Of a stretch of 64,000 nucleotides of DNA, positions 61,180 to 64,000 are shown one piece after another (the stretch's first letter is position 1; each line of letters starts with the position of its first letter). The DNA is from Trypanosoma brucei gambiense DAL972 (taxonomy: Eukaryota; Euglenozoa; Kinetoplastea; Trypanosomatida; Trypanosomatidae). Both the position numbers and the translations under genes were made by a program. Under the pieces are notes generated by a model. That model saw only the letters and a program-made list of their open reading frames with translations. It was not told where the DNA came from and did no database searches. The stretch spans positions 868,001 to 932,000 of the forward strand of contig NC_026743.1 of assembly GCF_000210295.1 (NCBI RefSeq). Reading direction: 5' to 3'.

Positions 61180-63282
61180 TCACCTTCCATCGCCTTTATT
61201 ATCACCAACCTCTATCACCAGGCCAGAGGTGCTAATAGCCTCAGTGTTTGAAAATGTGCCTTCTTCTGCGTTCCAACTTTCCATCGGCGGTATCTGCTGC
61301 TCCGTCTTGGCAACCTCTTGGCGGAGATACTGCGTTAAATCTGCATCGTATTTGAAGGCGATTTTCTTTGCCTCGGCAACGTGCCGTGTTGCTGCCGCGT
61401 ACTTTTTCAAGGAGACGTACACTCGCGCTATGTGGTTGAGAGATTCAGCTGTCGCCATCTCACTACTTTCCCCTCGTGTACGCCGCACGTTCAATGCTTT
61501 TTCATGCCAAGTTAGCGCATCTGCATATCGCTTCTGTAGGTGGCAGCAATGGCCATACGTCGTATACACATCCGCTTGGGCAAGCACGTTAGATCTAGCG
61601 GTTTTGGCGTACATGTCGAGTGCACACTTGCACATCTTCTCACAATTCTCCGTATCCTCGCGGTGTAGGTAGAGAAGTGCAAAATTACTGTAAGAATACG
61701 CGACGGTTGCATGAGTTTCACCGAGCATTTCAATACGGATATCAAGGGCCTCCTTTAGGCACGCCTCAGCCTTCTCGTAATGATGAAAATCAAGGTAGAG
61801 GAGCCCAAGATCATCCAGCACGTCAGTTAGAAAGGTCCGTTGCAGCGGCTCCACCTTCGCATTTTCACGAAACTGCTCAATGGAAAGAAGGAAGTACGCC
61901 TCGGCATGCGACTCCCGCCGCATGGCGTACACATCACCAATTTTCTGGTATAAATACGCTAACTGCGGATCTTTGCCGTTGCTGCTAAGACCACTGGGAC
62001 TTTTGTTAGCTTTGCGCAACTCCACTGCATTCCGGAAGAGGTCAATAGCACGGTCCAAATCGCGTCGCTTTACAAGAAGTGAACCAAGGAATGTATACGC
62101 TTCCGCCAGCTGCAAGGCACTTGGTCCCAGGGCCTTTTTAATTATGTCAATGCCCTTTTCGTATGCTTTCTGAGAAGTGGAGTAATCATCGCACAGCTCT
62201 TCAATGCGACCAAGTTTCACGAGCTCCTGCCCGTACAGAGCAGAGTCTTCTCCCAGTGATGCGGCATACGCTCGGCAACTTTCCTCGTAAAGTCTCTTCG
62301 CTTCACGGAACTGCCGGCGCGCGGCCAGCAGTGATGCTTTACTGCTAGTGGCTTGAGCCGTTGCGGGTGAGTCACGGCCCAATGAAGCGATACAGATGTC
62401 AAGGCACTCCGTGATGCACATTTCTGCCCCAGTAGAATCGTTAATAGTTTTTTTGAGTTCACACAACTTATTCAACGTTTGTGCGATGATTGGCCTAAAC
62501 TTGTTGTGGCGCGTGTAAAGGAAGCGACGAATCTCGAGCGCTTCTTCAAGAAATACGATAGCGCGATGTTCCTGATTTTGTAGAAGAAACAACTGTGCAC
62601 AATCTGCTAATGCGTGTGCCGCAGAGGCTAGCGGGTGGTTCTGTGGTTCTGTCAATGCAGCGGCTTCAGCTTCAGCATTATCAGGTAGCCATGAACCCGC
62701 CGCGTGGTTGTAACAAACGTCACGAAAGATTTTTATACTCTCGCGAAAGGCCTTTTCCGCCTCAGGAATGAAATTTAGATGCGTGTATGCCAGCGCAAGA
62801 AGAGAAAGACTTTCTGCGTACTTGAGCGACTTGGCTCCTTCAACTTCCTCATAGATGGCTGCCGCTTCTGTGAGCGCATTTTCCGCCGCGGCCGGCTCGC
62901 GCATATCCAGGAAGACGCGGCCAATGTTATGTAACGTGGCCGCGCATTTGCTGTGAATGGGTCCGTACTTCTCTCGTCGCATCGTGAGCGCGCGATCGTA
63001 AAGGGAAATCGCATCGCCATAGTTTTTTGTCTGGTGTGCGACTTTAGCAAGGCCGTTACATTCCTCCCCAAATTCAAATGTCATAGGAGCTCGTCCTGCT
63101 GCCTCACGGAAGCCTTTTGGAGCGTACTGCCGGGGCCCAATGAAGCGCTGCTGAAAGAAAAGTGCGTTCAAACGAATATTGGTAGGCAGCGGAGTGCGAC
63201 TCCTCAAAAGAAAAATGCCACTGTTTCTTGCTACAGCTGAGTACTGGCTTCCAAAGCGAGAAAAAGTGGCGGTGTTCATCAT
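61180..63282 (-). CDS. TPR-repeat protein, kinesin-light-chain-like repeats, probably mitochondrial
   Basis: 700 residues from ATG 63282 (a second ATG follows directly); an upstream TTG is ignored. The first 55 residues are free of acids and have Arg and aromatic residues, as in mitochondrial presequences. From about residue 70 there are around a dozen TPR-type repeats with the kinesin-light-chain spacing of about 42 residues, for example AKVAHQTKNYGDAISLYDRA, LGLLYLDFHHYEKAEACLKE and YGHCCHLQKRYADALTWHEK. It is likely a protein-binding scaffold in the mitochondrion, for example in ribosome, editing or import complexes. No catalytic domain. The exact partner is not indicated. Confidence 0.88.
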   Translation of the reverse strand: MMNTATFSRFGSQYSAVARNSGIFLLRSRTPLPTNIRLNALFFQQRFIGPRQYAPKGFREAAGRAPMTFEFGEECNGLAKVAHQTKNYGDAISLYDRALTMRREKYGPIHSKCAATLHNIGRVFLDMREPAAAENALTEAAAIYEEVEGAKSLKYAESLSLLALAYTHLNFIPEAEKAFRESIKIFRDVCYNHAAGSWLPDNAEAEAAALTEPQNHPLASAAHALADCAQLFLLQNQEHRAIVFLEEALEIRRFLYTRHNKFRPIIAQTLNKLCELKKTINDSTGAEMCITECLDICIASLGRDSPATAQATSSKASLLAARRQFREAKRLYEESCRAYAASLGEDSALYGQELVKLGRIEELCDDYSTSQKAYEKGIDIIKKALGPSALQLAEAYTFLGSLLVKRRDLDRAIDLFRNAVELRKANKSPSGLSSNGKDPQLAYLYQKIGDVYAMRRESHAEAYFLLSIEQFRENAKVEPLQRTFLTDVLDDLGLLYLDFHHYEKAEACLKEALDIRIEMLGETHATVAYSYSNFALLYLHREDTENCEKMCKCALDMYAKTARSNVLAQADVYTTYGHCCHLQKRYADALTWHEKALNVRRTRGESSEMATAESLNHIARVYVSLKKYAAATRHVAEAKKIAFKYDADLTQYLRQEVAKTEQQIPPMESWNAEEGTFSNTEAISTSGLVIEVGDNKGDGR

Positions 63283-64000
63283 TTTGGCAAACGTTTTGAT
63301 CACCTTGCGTCCTCCTTTCCCCTCTTGTGTTAGTGTCAAAACTCCCCCCCTACCACTCTTGCCACTTGAAAGTTACGACGGTAATGGAAACAAAAAAGGA
63401 GAAAAAATGATAGAAAAATAGTAACGGGAAGAAGGCATTTGTGGCATCCCCTGTATTGAAGCGTCCGTTGCTTTAAAAAAAAAAAATCAATAGGTGTTGT
63501 ATGTGACGGAGCCTCCTTTTTTCTCTCTTTCTTAATAGCAATATATTTTTTTAAAAAATATATACACTACAAATTTCTCCGCCTTAATGCACTTAAACAG
63601 GAACCGCTGCCCCCTCCCCCCTCGCTTTTTGTCATTCTGCTTTTTTTTTTTGACTTAGGTTTTTTTTAAAAAAAAAAACATAAATTATTTTTATCCCACA
63701 AGAAAGTGAGAAGGTAAAGACAATCAAAGGTGAATCATTTCCTCTCTTCTTCAACGTTAACAAAAAGAGAAAAGTTCGAGGGAACAGCGAAACCTAATGA
63801 CACCACCCGCTTGAACTTACAAAAGTCAGCAGACCGATGTTAAGGGAGTATCCAGAAAAGGGAGAAAAAATCCGAGAGTAGAAGGGTGCGCGTGAAACGG
63901 AAGAAACAAAACATAAAAATGGTCAATGCAAAGAGAAATGCGCAAAAACAAAAACAAAAAAGATCTGATGGAATGGGTGGAGAAACATCCAGGTTGTTAC
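63283..64000. other. 5' region of the TPR gene, AT-rich with palindromes
   Basis: No gene. Two near-perfect A/T palindromes lie close together, at 63541-63564 (arms around TTTTTTT-AAAAAA) and 63659-63679. It should contain the splice acceptor of the TPR gene. Confidence 0.55.

Noticed and set aside
1..64000. ingi/RIME, SLACS or other retroelement, and VSG or RHS pseudogenes
   Set aside because: No reverse transcriptase or endonuclease motifs, no poly(A)-tailed repeat ends, and no VSG or RHS motifs recognised.

Overview
The window looks like nuclear chromosome sequence from a kinetoplastid of the Trypanosoma brucei group. Protein genes are long, intronless and lie in two directional clusters separated by AT-rich, homopolymer-rich spacers. 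Pyrimidine tracts followed by AG precede start codons, as expected for trans-splicing. Several proteins are trypanosome-specific: the PRMT prozyme, the RNA-editing exonuclease KREX2, the three-domain NADH-fumarate reductase and the proteasome activator PA26. From memory (not looked up), PRMT1-PRO, KREX2, FRDm1, cytosolic AspAT and AMPK-gamma follow in this order on T. brucei chromosome 10 (about Tb927.10.3560 to .3700), which fits the window well. Strain or subspecies cannot be decided here.

Layout. From 1 to 21145 eight genes lie on the + strand: a CHL1/DDX11-type FeS helicase, the PRMT1 prozyme, KREX2, a YbaB-like protein, a 559-aa protein of unknown function, a CRT/DMT-like transporter, a mitochondrial-looking P-loop protein and a small secreted surface-type glycoprotein. 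From 23374 to 63282 every gene is on the - strand. Reading from the right end these are: a TPR protein, V-ATPase subunit D, a membrane-anchored EEP-fold hydrolase, an unknown membrane protein, a SET-domain protein with a transmembrane segment, an FHA protein, PA26, AMPK gamma, a mitochondrial KsgA/TFB1M-type methyltransferase, a possibly myristoylated unknown, an acidic-phenylalanine (clathrin-adaptor type) protein, aspartate aminotransferase, mitochondrial fumarate reductase, a multi-pass membrane protein and a THUMPD1/Tan1-like protein. The two clusters converge at 21146-23373, a likely termination zone. A 100-N assembly gap (23455-23554) interrupts the THUMP gene just inside the - cluster.

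Functionally the genes are not an operon in the bacterial sense. In trypanosomes neighbouring genes share transcription, and control lies mainly in UTRs. A mitochondrial theme recurs (KREX2, FRDm1, TFB1M-like, TPR protein, P-loop protein). FRDm1 and AspAT sit side by side and belong to linked dicarboxylate metabolism (aspartate-oxaloacetate-malate-fumarate-succinate).

The points most worth a second look are: the AMPK-gamma reading frame, which lacks an in-frame ATG and appears one base out of phase with its first ATG at a C5 run; the FMN-acceptor motif next to the ApbE domain inside FRDm1; the pseudo-enzyme signatures of the PRMT prozyme and of the XRN half of KREX2; the orphan surface glycoprotein at the edge of the strand-switch region; the SET protein and EEP protein with membrane segments; and two strong inverted repeats in 3' UTRs. 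No transposon, tRNA, rRNA or CRISPR array was recognised.
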